Below are positions 15,694 through 24,238 of a stretch of DNA of 51,329 nt, piece after piece. The position numbers and the translations under genes are program-made. The notes beneath the pieces were generated by a model. That model did not search any database and was not told the origin of the DNA. It was given only the letters and a program-made list of their open reading frames with translations. Source of the DNA: DASYGT01 sp035999365. GTDB lineage: Bacteria > Actinomycetota > Actinomycetes > Mycobacteriales > Jatrophihabitantaceae. The DNA lies in contig DASYGT010000041.1 of assembly GCA_035999365.1 (NCBI GenBank), positions 1 to 51,329 of the forward strand. The letters run 5' to 3'. Positions within the stretch are counted from its first letter, which is position 1, and each line of letters begins with the position of its first letter.

Positions 15694-18264
15694 TCACCCC
15701 GCGGTGACGGTCAGACCGGACCTGTCATCGCGAGCGTCCACGCGAACGGTTTGCCCGTCGCGGATCCGGCCGGCGAGCAGTTCACGTGCAAGCGCGTCGC
15801 CGATGGCGGTCTGCACCAGTCGGCGCAGCGGGCGAGCGCCGTACAGCGGGTCGAAACCGTTCAGCGCCAGCCACTCACGTGCCGCGTCGCTCACCTCGAG
15901 CGCCAGGCGGCGAGCTGACAGGCGCCGGGCGAGCGAGGCGATCTGGATGTCGACGATCTTCGTGAGTTCCTCGGTGGTCAACGCGTCGAAGACGACGATG
16001 TCGTCGAGCCGGTTGAGGAACTCCGGCTTGAAATGATCACGCACGACACCCATCACCGCGTCGCGCTTGACTTCGGTGGGCAGGTCGCCGACGAGCATGC
16101 TCGACCCGAGATTTGATGTGAGCACCAGGATCACGTTCCGGAAGTCCACCGTTCGTCCCTGACCATCGGTCAAGCGACCGTCATCGAGTACCGCGAGCAG
16201 CACGTCGAAAACGTCAGGGTGCGCCTTTTCCACTTCGTCGAACAGCACGACCGAGTACGGACGACGCCGCACCGACTCGGTGAGCTGGCCGCCCTCCTCG
16301 TAGCCCACGTACCCGGGCGGCGCGCCGACCAGCCGCGCCACTGAGTGCTTCTCCGAGTACTCGCTCATGTCGATGCGCACGATGGCGCGCTCGTCGTCGA
16401 AGAGAAATCCGGCCAGAGCCTTGGCGAGCTCGGTCTTGCCGACCCCGGTCGGTCCGAGGAACAGGAATGAGCCGGTCGGGCGATTCGGATCGGAGATTCC
16501 TGCGCGAGCCCGCCGCACGGCGTCGGAGACAGCCTGTACAGCAGCGTGCTGGCCGATCACCCGCTTGCCGAGTTCTTCCTCCATGCGCAGCAGCTTCGCC
16601 GTCTCTCCCTCCATCAGCCGTCCGGCGGGGATGCCCGTCCAGGCCGAGACGACGTCGGCGATGTCGTCTGCGCCCACCTGCTCCTTGACCAGCACGTCCA
16701 GCTGCGGGTCGGCCTCACTGGCGTCGGCCAGTTCCTTCTCGAGCGCCGGAAGCTCGGCATACATCAGACGCGAGGCGGTTTCGAAGTCACCGTCGCGCTG
16801 TGCGCGTTCGATCCTGCCGTTGAGAGCGTCGATTTCTTCCTTGAGCTCACCGACGCGATTCAGACCGGTCTTCTCGCGGTCCCATCGCGCGTTCAGTGCA
16901 TCAAGCTTCTCCTTGACGTCGGCCTTCTCGGCACGCAGATTCGCCAGCCGCTGCCGGGAGGCTTCGTCCGTCTCCTTGGCGAGAGCAAGCTCCTCCATCT
17001 GCAGGCGGTCGAAGGAACGCTGCAGTTCGTCAATCTCGACGGGCCTCGAGTCGATCTCCATCCGCAGCCGCGACGCCGCCTCGTCAACGAGATCGATGGC
17101 CTTGTCCGGCAGGAAGCGCGAGGTGATGTATCGATCGGACAGCGTCGCGGCGGCCACGAGCGCGCCGTCGTTGATCTGTACCTTGTGGTGCGCCTCGTAC
17201 CTGCTCTTCAGACCGCGCAGGATGCCGATCGTGTCCTCGACGGACGGCTCGGCGACAAGCACCTGTTGAAAGCGCCGTTCGAGCGCCGGGTCCTTCTCGA
17301 TGTGCTCGCGATACTCGTCGAGCGTCGTCGCACCGACCATGCGCAGCTCGCCACGGGCCAGCATCGGCTTGAGCATGTTGCCGGCGTCCATCGCGCTGTC
17401 GCCGGTGGCACCGGCGCCGACGACCGTGTGCAGCTCGTCGATGAACGTGATGACTTGTCCGCCGGAATCCTTGATCTCATTGAGAACGGCTTTGAGCCGC
17501 TCCTCGAACTCGCCCCGGTACTTCGCGCCGGCGATCATCGCGCCGAGGTCGAGCGCCATCAAGCGCTTGCCGCGCAACGACTCGGGCACGTCGCCCGCGA
17601 CGATGCGCTGCGCAAGACCTTCGACGACTGCGGTCTTGCCCACGCCAGGTTCGCCGATGAGCACGGGGTTGTTCTTCGTCCGACGCGACAGCACCTGGAT
17701 GACCCGGCGGATCTCGGCGTCGCGCCCGATCACCGGGTCGATCTTTCCTTCGCGCGCCGCTGCCGTGAGATCCACGGCGTACTTCTCCAGCGCCTGGAAA
17801 GTCCCCTCCGGGTCGGCCGTGGTGACGCGCGCCGACCCCCGCACCGATTGCAGCGCATCGGCGAGCGACGCAGGGGTCGCACCGTGCTGCTTGAGCAGGT
17901 CGGCGATCTCCCCGCCCTGATCGGCCAGACCCAACAGCAGGTGCTCCGCCGAGACGTACTCGTCGCCCCGTTCGCGTGCCTCCCGCTCGGCTGCGCCCAA
18001 GATGGCGAGCAGGCCGCGCGAGGCCTGCGGTGCGGCGACGGTTCCGCCGCTCGCGGATGGCAGCCGGTCGACAGCCTGTTGCGCCTCGGTGCGCACGGCC
18101 AAGGGATCGACACCTACCGCCTGCACGAGGGGTCGAGCCAGTGTGTCTGCGTCGTCGAGCAGGGCGACAGCCAGGTGTGCCGGCTCTATCGCGGGGTTGC
18201 CGCGCTCGGCCGCCATGCGTTGTGCCGCGGACAGCGCCTGCGTGGATCGCGTGGTCAGATCCAT
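15694..18264 (-). CDS. clpB: ATP-dependent disaggregase ClpB
   Basis: 856 residues, full length. Hexameric AAA+ chaperone that pulls proteins out of aggregates together with DnaK. Order: Clp N-domain (LTTRSTQALSAAQRMA to about 145), first AAA+ with Walker A GEPGVGKT and Walker B LMALDLG/FIDELHT, the middle coiled-coil domain (roughly 405-520) needed for DnaK cooperation, second AAA+ with GPTGVGKTELAKAL and LFDEVEKAHPDVF, and the D2-small domain. AGAGGTG precedes the ATG. It lies 30 bp after hspR, so here clpB appears to be the last gene of the dnaK operon rather than a separate unit. Confidence 0.98.
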   Translation of the reverse strand: MDLTTRSTQALSAAQRMAAERGNPAIEPAHLAVALLDDADTLARPLVQAVGVDPLAVRTEAQQAVDRLPSASGGTVAAPQASRGLLAILGAAEREARERGDEYVSAEHLLLGLADQGGEIADLLKQHGATPASLADALQSVRGSARVTTADPEGTFQALEKYAVDLTAAAREGKIDPVIGRDAEIRRVIQVLSRRTKNNPVLIGEPGVGKTAVVEGLAQRIVAGDVPESLRGKRLMALDLGAMIAGAKYRGEFEERLKAVLNEIKDSGGQVITFIDELHTVVGAGATGDSAMDAGNMLKPMLARGELRMVGATTLDEYREHIEKDPALERRFQQVLVAEPSVEDTIGILRGLKSRYEAHHKVQINDGALVAAATLSDRYITSRFLPDKAIDLVDEAASRLRMEIDSRPVEIDELQRSFDRLQMEELALAKETDEASRQRLANLRAEKADVKEKLDALNARWDREKTGLNRVGELKEEIDALNGRIERAQRDGDFETASRLMYAELPALEKELADASEADPQLDVLVKEQVGADDIADVVSAWTGIPAGRLMEGETAKLLRMEEELGKRVIGQHAAVQAVSDAVRRARAGISDPNRPTGSFLFLGPTGVGKTELAKALAGFLFDDERAIVRIDMSEYSEKHSVARLVGAPPGYVGYEEGGQLTESVRRRPYSVVLFDEVEKAHPDVFDVLLAVLDDGRLTDGQGRTVDFRNVILVLTSNLGSSMLVGDLPTEVKRDAVMGVVRDHFKPEFLNRLDDIVVFDALTTEELTKIVDIQIASLARRLSARRLALEVSDAAREWLALNGFDPLYGARPLRRLVQTAIGDALARELLAGRIRDGQTVRVDARDDRSGLTVTAG

Positions 18265-18294
18265 CGATGTGTCACCTCTTCGTGAAGCGTGGGA

Positions 18295-18684
18295 TCAGTG
18301 TCTGCGCTGCGGGGTCCACACGACCAGCGACGTGGTCGGCGAACGCCTGGCGAGTAGTTCGGCGTGGGCGCGATCGAGCTCGGCCGCGAGCTCGGCGACC
18401 CGCGCCCGCAATGCGTCGACCTGTGACTCAAGTTCGATGATGCGCTTGATGCCGGCCAGGCTGACTCCCTCGTCCTGGCTGAGCCGTTGCACCTCGCGCA
18501 ACAGTGCGACGTCGCGCGCGGAGTAGCGGCGCCCGCCACCGCCGGTGCGGCCTGGCGTGACGAGCCCGAGCCGGTCGTATTGGCGCAGTGTCTGAGCATG
18601 CATGCCCGCCAGTTGCGCCGCGACGGAGATCACGAACACCGGCGCGTCGTCGGGCACGCCGTGGCGATAGGGAAAGTCAGCCAT
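18295..18684 (-). CDS. hspR: Heat-shock repressor HspR (MerR family)
   Basis: 129 residues from ATG 18684. MerR-type winged helix: FVISVAAQLAGMHAQTLRQY, DRLGLVTPGRTGGGGRRYS, RDVALLREVQRLSQDEGVSL, then a coiled-coil dimer helix (ELESQVDALRARVAELAAEL) and the short tail LVVWTPQRRH. In actinobacteria HspR, with DnaK as co-repressor, binds HAIR elements upstream of dnaK and clpB. The ATG is preferred over the GTG at 18690 because GAGGGAG sits 5 nt upstream of the ATG but touches the GTG. It nearly overlaps the dnaJ stop, so it is probably coupled. A HAIR-like site is seen at 22568-22588. Confidence 0.96.
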   Translation of the reverse strand: MADFPYRHGVPDDAPVFVISVAAQLAGMHAQTLRQYDRLGLVTPGRTGGGGRRYSARDVALLREVQRLSQDEGVSLAGIKRIIELESQVDALRARVAELAAELDRAHAELLARRSPTTSLVVWTPQRRH

Positions 18685-18686
18685 GA

Positions 18687-19862
18687 TCACTCCCTCGACG
18701 CGTGGCGTCCGGTGGACTCGGCAGCGAGCGCCGCGGTGATCTGCGGGCGAGGGTCGTCGCCCTGCGCGACGGCGAACTTCTCCAGCGCCTCCGCGGCTTC
18801 GTGACTCAGCTTCTGCGGCACCGCAACCTCCACCGTGACGAGTAGGTCACCGGTGCGCCGCTTCGCCGCCACGCCCCGTCCGCGAACTCGCAGCGTGCGG
18901 CCCGACGGAGTGCCGGGGGAAACCTTCAGCGAGACGGCACCGTCGAGCGTCGGCACGCGCAGCGTCGTGCCGAGAGCAGCCTCGCCGAACGAGATCGGCA
19001 CCGTGATCGTGAGGTCGTCGCCCTTGCGGCCGAAGAGCGCATGGGGACGCACCTGCACCGTGACGAAGAGATCCCCGGCGGGCCCGCCGCGCTGTCCCGG
19101 AGTTCCCTTGCCGGCGATACGCAGGCGAGCACCGTCGCGCACGCCTGCAGGCACGCGGACGGTGATGGTCCGCGTCTGCGTCGTGGTGCCTGCGCCGCCG
19201 CACTCCGGGCATGGGTCGTCGACGATGTGTCCGGTGCCGCGGCAATCCCGGCACGGTTCGCTCACACCGAAGCCACCCTGGTTGAACGACACCATTCCCG
19301 CGCCGCCACACGTCGGGCAGGTGCGCGGTGACGTACCGGGCCGTGCGCCGTTGCCACCGCATGTCGCGCACCGACCGGGTCCGGACAACTGCAGCGGCAG
19401 CGTCTCGCCACGAACGGCCTCTTCGAAATCGAGGGTGATCGACGCGGACAGATCCTGCCCGCGCATCGGGCCGGCCGAGCGCGGTCGCGATGACGCGGTC
19501 GCGCCACCGAAGAGATTGCCGAAGAGGTCGCCGAGGTTCGCACCCGAGCCGCCGAAGAGGTCGGACATGTCGAACGTGGTACCGCCAGAGCTGTTGCCAC
19601 CGGCCGCACGGCCGAAGCCGCCCGATCCGAACAGGGTGCGAGCCTCGTCGTACTCCCGGCGCTTGGTGTCGTCCGAGAGGACGTCGTAGGCCTCGGAGAC
19701 CTCCTTGAACCGGGCCTCGGCGCTCGCATTGTCCGGGTTCTTGTCCGGATGCAGTTCCCGGGCGAGCTTGCGGTACGCCTTCTTGATGTCGGCGGCAGGG
19801 GCATCCTTGGCGACGCCGAGCGCCGCGTAGTAGTCCTTCTCGATGTAGTCCCTGGTGCTCAT
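18687..19862 (-). CDS. dnaJ: Chaperone DnaJ (Hsp40)
   Basis: 391 residues. J-domain at 1-75 with HPD (ARELHPDKNPDN), a Gly/Phe-rich stretch with Ser/Gly (GSGGFGRAAGGNSSGG), then the zinc-binding domain with four CxxCxGxG units (CATCGGNG, CPTCGGAG, CRDCRGTG, CPECGGAG) and the C-terminal substrate domains. Stimulates DnaK ATPase and hands over clients. GGGAGG precedes the ATG. It lies 55 bp downstream of grpE in the heat-shock run. This corresponds to the DnaJ encoded with dnaK; any second DnaJ is outside the window. Confidence 0.97.
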   Translation of the reverse strand: MSTRDYIEKDYYAALGVAKDAPAADIKKAYRKLARELHPDKNPDNASAEARFKEVSEAYDVLSDDTKRREYDEARTLFGSGGFGRAAGGNSSGGTTFDMSDLFGGSGANLGDLFGNLFGGATASSRPRSAGPMRGQDLSASITLDFEEAVRGETLPLQLSGPGRCATCGGNGARPGTSPRTCPTCGGAGMVSFNQGGFGVSEPCRDCRGTGHIVDDPCPECGGAGTTTQTRTITVRVPAGVRDGARLRIAGKGTPGQRGGPAGDLFVTVQVRPHALFGRKGDDLTITVPISFGEAALGTTLRVPTLDGAVSLKVSPGTPSGRTLRVRGRGVAAKRRTGDLLVTVEVAVPQKLSHEAAEALEKFAVAQGDDPRPQITAALAAESTGRHASRE

Positions 19863-19917
19863 CGGCTCGACGTCACCTCCCTCTTGTCTGCGCTATCTCG
19901 TCTTTGGTTGCGCTCTC

Positions 19918-20607
19918 TTAGTCGTCCTGAGCCTCCGGGTCTGAGGCCGGGTCGGTGGCGTCGGCCGTTGACGGGTCACCTTCGGAAGCGAGTTCAGGCG
20001 CAGAGGCGGCTGGTTCGCTGACGCCGACCATGGCGGGGCGGAGCAGGCGGCCGTTGTGCTTGTAGCCGCGGCGCATGACCAACGTCGCGGTCGCACGATC
20101 GACATCCTCGGACTCGGTGTGGGCAACAGCCTCGTGATGCGTCGGATCGAACGGATCACCGATCTCGCCGAACGCTTCGACACCGAGCTTGGTGAAGATG
20201 CCTTCGAGGTGATCGGCAACCGCCTTGAGTGCCCCGGTGAGGTCGCCGTGCGAGCGCGCCCGATCGATGTCGTCGAGCACCGGAAGCAACTCGACGAGCA
20301 CCCGGCCGATGGCGAGGTCACCAGCGGCGAGCCGGTCGCGTTCAGCGCGCTTGCGGTAGTTCGCGTACTCGGCCTGCACGCGCTGCAGATCGGTGGTCAG
20401 TTCCGCCACCGACTGCTGCAGCGCGTCGAACTCAGGCGATGCCGCAGGTTGTGCAACTTCTGGCGCCGTAGGGGAGCCAGAAGTTGCACGATCGGCGTCC
20501 GGAGCGGGCGTGCGCGCCTGACCGGTCACCGGGTCGATCTTCCGCTTGTCGCGGAAGACGACCCGGTCCGGCTCGTCGCTCGGACGGTCTGCGCCGGGAG
20601 CCGTCAC
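19918..20607 (-). CDS. grpE: Nucleotide exchange factor GrpE
   Basis: 229 residues. Releases ADP from DnaK. A poorly conserved N-terminus (1-58) and an acidic C-terminal tail flank the GrpE core: long helix LTTDLQRVQAEYANYRKRAE, VLVELLPVLDDIDRARSHGD, and the beta domain with GEIGDPFDPTHHEAVAH and GYKHNGRLLRPAMVGVS. The start overlaps the dnaK stop (ATGA). Odd feature: codons about 38-54 (SGSPTAPEVAQP region) are formed by a 49-bp palindromic repeat related to the one after purA, so a mobile-looking palindrome has been accommodated in the flexible N-terminus without breaking the frame. Confidence 0.96.
   Translation of the reverse strand: MTAPGADRPSDEPDRVVFRDKRKIDPVTGQARTPAPDADRATSGSPTAPEVAQPAASPEFDALQQSVAELTTDLQRVQAEYANYRKRAERDRLAAGDLAIGRVLVELLPVLDDIDRARSHGDLTGALKAVADHLEGIFTKLGVEAFGEIGDPFDPTHHEAVAHTESEDVDRATATLVMRRGYKHNGRLLRPAMVGVSEPAASAPELASEGDPSTADATDPASDPEAQDD
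20446..20494. repeat. Palindromic repeat, family 1, copy 2, inside the grpE frame
   Basis: 49 bp with a perfect 14-bp stem (GTGCAACTTCTGGC at 20451-20464; GCCAGAAGTTGCAC at 20476-20489). It has the same length as the element at 3728-3776 and agrees with it at 35 of 49 positions. Differences cluster in the loop, and positions 16/34 change from C-G to T-A together, keeping the pair. It lies in codons for the disordered GrpE N-terminus. Confidence 0.75.
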
Positions 20608-22475
20608 TTCTGCTCCTCAGCCGGGCCTTCGTCCACGACCTCGGCGTCGACGACGGTGTCGTCAGCGGAAGTGTCAGCACCCTCACCGGCCGCACCGGCT
20701 CCTGCCGCGTCGGCTCCTGCCGCGTCGGCCTGTGCCGCCTCGTACATCGCGCCACCGGCATCAGAGGCGATCTTCGAGACCTTCTCCTGCGCCGCCTTGA
20801 TCGCGTCGAAGTCAGCGCCGTTGAGCGCCGACTTGAGCTCCTCGACCGCGGCGTCGAGCTCGGCACGCTTGTCGGCGGGGAGCTTGTCGCCGTTCTCGGA
20901 CAGGAACTTCTCCGTCGCGAACTGCTGAGCCTCAGCGGAGTTGCGGACCTCGGCTTCGTCGCGGCGCCTGCGGTCCTCCTCGGCGTGCGCCTCGGCGTCC
21001 TTCATCATCCGGTCGATCTCATCCTTCGACAGGCCGGACCCACCAGTGATCGTCATGCCCTGTTCCTTGTTCGTCGCAAGGTCCTTGGCAGAGACGTGCA
21101 CGATGCCGTTCGCGTCGATGTCGAAGGTGACCTCGATCTGCGGCACACCGCGCGGCGCGGGCGGAAGCCCGGTGAGTTCGAACATGCCGAGCTTCTTGTT
21201 GTAGGCCGCGATGTCTCGCTCGCCCTGATACACCTGGATCTGCACGCTCGACTGGTTGTCGTCGGCTGTCGTGAAGATCTCCGAGCGCTTCGTCGGGATG
21301 GTCGTGTTGCGCTCGATCAGGCGCGTCATGATGCCGCCCTTGGTCTCGATGCCGAGCGACAGCGGGGTGACATCGAGCAGCAGCACGTCCTTGACATCGC
21401 CCTTGAGCACGCCGGCCTGCAGCGCGGCGCCGACCGCAACGACCTCGTCGGGGTTGACACCCTTGTTCGGCTCCTTGCCGCCGGTGAGCTCCTTCACCAG
21501 TTCCGTGACGGCAGGCATGCGGGTCGATCCGCCGACCAGCACCACGTGATCGATCTGGCTCAGGCTGATGCCGGCGTCCTTGATGACGTTCTGGAACGGC
21601 GCCTTTGTGCGGTCGAGCAGATCGGAGGTGATCTTCTGGAACTCGGCGCGCGAGAGCGACTCGTCGAGGAAGAGCGGGTTCTTCTCGGCATCCTGCGTGA
21701 TGTAGGGCAGGTTGATCGAGCTCTGCTGGCTGCTCGAGAGTTCGATCTTGGCCTTCTCGGCGGCCTCACGCAGCCGCTGCATCGCCATCTTGTCCTTCGT
21801 CAGGTCGATGCCGTGCGCTGCCTTGAACTTGTCGACCAGCCAATCCATGATCCGCTGATCCCAGTCGTCACCGCCGAGGTGGTTGTCGCCGTTGGTGGCC
21901 TTGACCTCGATGACGCCGTCGCCGATCTCGAGCAGCGAGACGTCGAAGGTGCCACCACCGAGGTCGAACACGAGGATGGTCTGTTCCTTCTCGCCCTTGT
22001 CGAGGCCGTAGGCGAGGGCTGCGGCGGTGGGCTCGTTGACGATCCGCAGCACGTTGAGGCCGGCGATCTGGCCGGCCTCATTGGTGGCCTGCCGCTGCGC
22101 ATCGTTGAAGTAGGCCGGGACCGTGATCACTGCGTCGGTGATCGTCTCGCCGAGATAGGCCTCCGCGTCGCGCTTGAGCTTCTGCAGGACGCGCGCGCTG
22201 ATCTCCTGCGGGCTGTACGACTTGCCGTCGATGTCGATCTTCCACGACGGATCGCCCATGTGACGCTTCACCGAACGGATGGTTCGGTCGACGTTGGTCA
22301 CGGCCTGCCGCTTGGCGACCTCACCGACGAGCACCTCGCCGTTCTTGGCGAAGGCAACGACGCTGGGGGTGGTGCGCGAGCCCTCGGAGTTGGCGATCAC
22401 CTCCGGTTCGCCGCCGGACAGGACAGCGACGGCCGAGTTGGTCGTTCCGAGGTCGATTCCGACCGCACGTGCCAT
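20604..22475 (-). CDS. dnaK: Chaperone DnaK (Hsp70)
   Basis: 623 residues from ATG 22475 (MARAVGIDLGTTNSAVAVLS), preceded by AAGGAG; an in-frame GTG 10 codons earlier lacks a ribosome site. The ATPase domain has IDLGTTNS, FDLGGGTFDVSLLEI and VVLVGGSTRMPAV; the linker VLLLDVTPLSLGIET leads into the substrate domain and lid, ending in an acidic tail (DAEVVDEGPAEEQK). An Ala-rich repeat (AAGADAAGAGAAGEGA) precedes the tail. First gene of the dnaK-grpE-dnaJ-hspR-clpB run. Upstream are a promoter, a HAIR-like operator and a CRP-type palindrome. Confidence 0.98.
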   Translation of the reverse strand: MARAVGIDLGTTNSAVAVLSGGEPEVIANSEGSRTTPSVVAFAKNGEVLVGEVAKRQAVTNVDRTIRSVKRHMGDPSWKIDIDGKSYSPQEISARVLQKLKRDAEAYLGETITDAVITVPAYFNDAQRQATNEAGQIAGLNVLRIVNEPTAAALAYGLDKGEKEQTILVFDLGGGTFDVSLLEIGDGVIEVKATNGDNHLGGDDWDQRIMDWLVDKFKAAHGIDLTKDKMAMQRLREAAEKAKIELSSSQQSSINLPYITQDAEKNPLFLDESLSRAEFQKITSDLLDRTKAPFQNVIKDAGISLSQIDHVVLVGGSTRMPAVTELVKELTGGKEPNKGVNPDEVVAVGAALQAGVLKGDVKDVLLLDVTPLSLGIETKGGIMTRLIERNTTIPTKRSEIFTTADDNQSSVQIQVYQGERDIAAYNKKLGMFELTGLPPAPRGVPQIEVTFDIDANGIVHVSAKDLATNKEQGMTITGGSGLSKDEIDRMMKDAEAHAEEDRRRRDEAEVRNSAEAQQFATEKFLSENGDKLPADKRAELDAAVEELKSALNGADFDAIKAAQEKVSKIASDAGGAMYEAAQADAAGADAAGAGAAGEGADTSADDTVVDAEVVDEGPAEEQK

Positions 22476-22534
22476 GGAAATAGCTCCTTCTTGTGCTGAT
22501 GTCACCCTGTTGTGGGGGACTGACGTCTGGGCCC

Positions 22535-22563
22535 ATGGTGCTGCTGGATTTGGTGTCTGTCAA
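22535..22563 (-). promoter_or_regulatory. dnaK promoter
   Basis: On the minus strand TTGACA (22563-22558) is followed after 17 bp by CACCAT (22540-22535). The -35 matches consensus fully, the -10 only partly. It lies about 60 bp before the dnaK ATG, leaving a leader with a good ribosome site. Confidence 0.5.
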
Positions 22564-22567
22564 AAGA

Positions 22568-22588
22568 ACTGAGCCGACTCGACTCAAC
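22568..22588. promoter_or_regulatory. HAIR-like HspR operator
   Basis: The minus strand reads GTTGAGT, 7 nt, GCTCAGT, close to the HAIR consensus CTTGAGT-N7-ACTCAAG (first half 6 of 7; second half weaker). It ends 5 bp upstream of the -35 of the dnaK promoter, where a repressor would block polymerase. An hspR gene in the same operon makes autoregulation likely. Confidence 0.55.
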
Positions 22589-22601
22589 TTCCCACTCAGG
22601 C

Positions 22602-22617
22602 TGTGACGTGCGTCACA
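22602..22617. promoter_or_regulatory. CRP/FNR-type palindrome upstream of dnaK
   Basis: TGTGACGTGCGTCACA is a perfect palindrome of the TGTGA-N6-TCACA form bound by cAMP-receptor-type regulators. It lies just past the stop of the membrane-protein gene ending at 22637 and about 80 bp upstream of the predicted dnaK start point. Function is inference. Confidence 0.45.
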
Positions 22618-22636
22618 TGTGCGGGCGGGTGGCGGA

Positions 22637-24238
22637 TCAGTGGAAGAGGCGGGCCACGCTGCCGTGCAGCGTGTAGTCGCCCGGACCGGTCGTCGTCATG
22701 CTCGTGTATCCGGAACCGTCGCTGACGAGCGTTGCGGTGAGCCCGGGGGTCCGCACTACCGGGTCACCGCGCAGGTACTTCGAGAAGCGGATCCGCACCG
22801 TGAAGGTGCAGGAGCAGCTCGACCGGATCACCAGCTTCGACTGGCTGTAGGACAACACCGATTGCGGTGCGGCAATGATCGGCGTCGGGTTGGCCACGCG
22901 GTACAACGTCCATCCGTCGCTGCGCCACATCTCGTGCAGGTAGGAGATGCCGCCGGCGACGAGCTTGTACTCCGGGAAGTCCTCCGCCTGCGCGCGTGGC
23001 AGAGCGACGTAACCGACCGCGTTGTTGTCGAGCCAGATCTTGTATGCGGTGGAATCCAGCGTCGGGCTGAGCACCGTGCGGTTCAGCGCGGTGTCCTCCT
23101 GCGTCTCCCACCCGCGGGCGAGCATCCCGTGGTCAAGCAGCGCGTCGTAGGCCGCCTGAGCCTTCTGCGACACCACCTCGACGCGGAAGTTGTTCAACCC
23201 GCTGATCCGGTCCAGCTCGGCGGCGAGCGGTTCGTAGTACGCCGTGTCGGAGGTCGGATCGCCCGCTTGGCGTAAGTCGGAGATCGTCAGATTCGCTCCG
23301 GACAGCAGCACCGGCGCGATCATCACCGAGGCGACCCATGCATTCCAGCGGCTGGTGGCCACGATCAGCACCGGTATGCAGAACCACACCATCCGGCCGA
23401 AGTTCGAGCCCATTCCGTTCGGGACGAGGAACAGCAGCACGGCCGTCAGCATCGACAACCAGATCAGCGACCTCACGAAATGCGGCGTGCGTGCGAGCAG
23501 GAACAACGCCAGAGCCCCGAGCGATTCGACGCACAGCCAGAGCGAGAACGGCTGCGGGCCGGGCGCGCCGAAGGTGAGCGCGACAAGCCCGAATCCGACA
23601 ACGACCGTGGCTACCGTTGTCGCCGTGATCACCCGGTACTTGGGCATCGTGATGAACACGGCCACCAGTCCCAGGGCGAGAAAGGCAGGAGACACCGGCG
23701 ACGCCAGGATGCTCACAACGGTGGTTGCCACCGCGATCACTGTGCGCTGATGGCGAATGGCGATCACCGCACCGATCGCGAACGCCGCACCCAGCAGGAA
23801 CGGCACCCGGCCGCTCCAGAGATTGATTCCGGCGGCCAGCGTTGCGACGCCGGTGGCTGCCGCCGGATGCGCCGTGCCTCGCACCGCCAATGCGGTCACC
23901 ACCGTGATCGCCACAGCGGACAGTGCGCCGACGAGTTCGGCGCTCAGCAGAGCAGAGAGATAAGGCGTCAGGACCGAGTAGTTGCCGGGGGTGGAGCCGC
24001 CGCCGAACCAGGCGAACCAGTAGGTCAGTCCCACGCCGTGCGACACGGCCGAAGCGCGCGCGCGAGCCGCCCAGAGGTCGTTGACGCCGGGCCGGACCAA
24101 CAGGAAGGCAGTGGCGTTAGCCGCCGCGAACAGCGTCGCGACGATGGTCGACCCGGACACCAGAGCGAAGATCCGAGGCAGCCGTGGCAGGTGCGGCTCC
24201 GGCGCTTGGCCAAGCGATCGCTCGGCCACAGCAGTCAT
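22637..24238 (-). CDS. Large multi-spanning membrane protein, possible GT-C-like
   Basis: 533 residues. About ten hydrophobic segments between residues 25 and 330 (e.g. IFALVSGSTIVATLFAAANA, LSALLSAELVGALSAVAITV, VWFCIPVLIVATSRWN), then a soluble, probably outer, domain of about 200 residues containing GWETQEDTALNRTV, DNNAVGYVALPRAQAE and GWTLYRVANPTPI. The layout (an early outer loop with Asp after segment 1, many helices, C-terminal globular domain) resembles GT-C polyprenyl-sugar glycosyltransferases, but no definite motif was recognised. It is co-directional with and upstream of dnaK; the dnaK control region lies between them. Confidence 0.78.
   Translation of the reverse strand: MTAVAERSLGQAPEPHLPRLPRIFALVSGSTIVATLFAAANATAFLLVRPGVNDLWAARARASAVSHGVGLTYWFAWFGGGSTPGNYSVLTPYLSALLSAELVGALSAVAITVVTALAVRGTAHPAAATGVATLAAGINLWSGRVPFLLGAAFAIGAVIAIRHQRTVIAVATTVVSILASPVSPAFLALGLVAVFITMPKYRVITATTVATVVVGFGLVALTFGAPGPQPFSLWLCVESLGALALFLLARTPHFVRSLIWLSMLTAVLLFLVPNGMGSNFGRMVWFCIPVLIVATSRWNAWVASVMIAPVLLSGANLTISDLRQAGDPTSDTAYYEPLAAELDRISGLNNFRVEVVSQKAQAAYDALLDHGMLARGWETQEDTALNRTVLSPTLDSTAYKIWLDNNAVGYVALPRAQAEDFPEYKLVAGGISYLHEMWRSDGWTLYRVANPTPIIAAPQSVLSYSQSKLVIRSSCSCTFTVRIRFSKYLRGDPVVRTPGLTATLVSDGSGYTSMTTTGPGDYTLHGSVARLFH

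Noticed and set aside
16546..18285. 579-codon plus-strand frame across clpB
   Set aside because: Shadow frame of the clpB gene with no family features.
20484..22499. 671-codon plus-strand frame across dnaK
   Set aside because: Shadow of dnaK; long antisense frames are expected here from codon bias.
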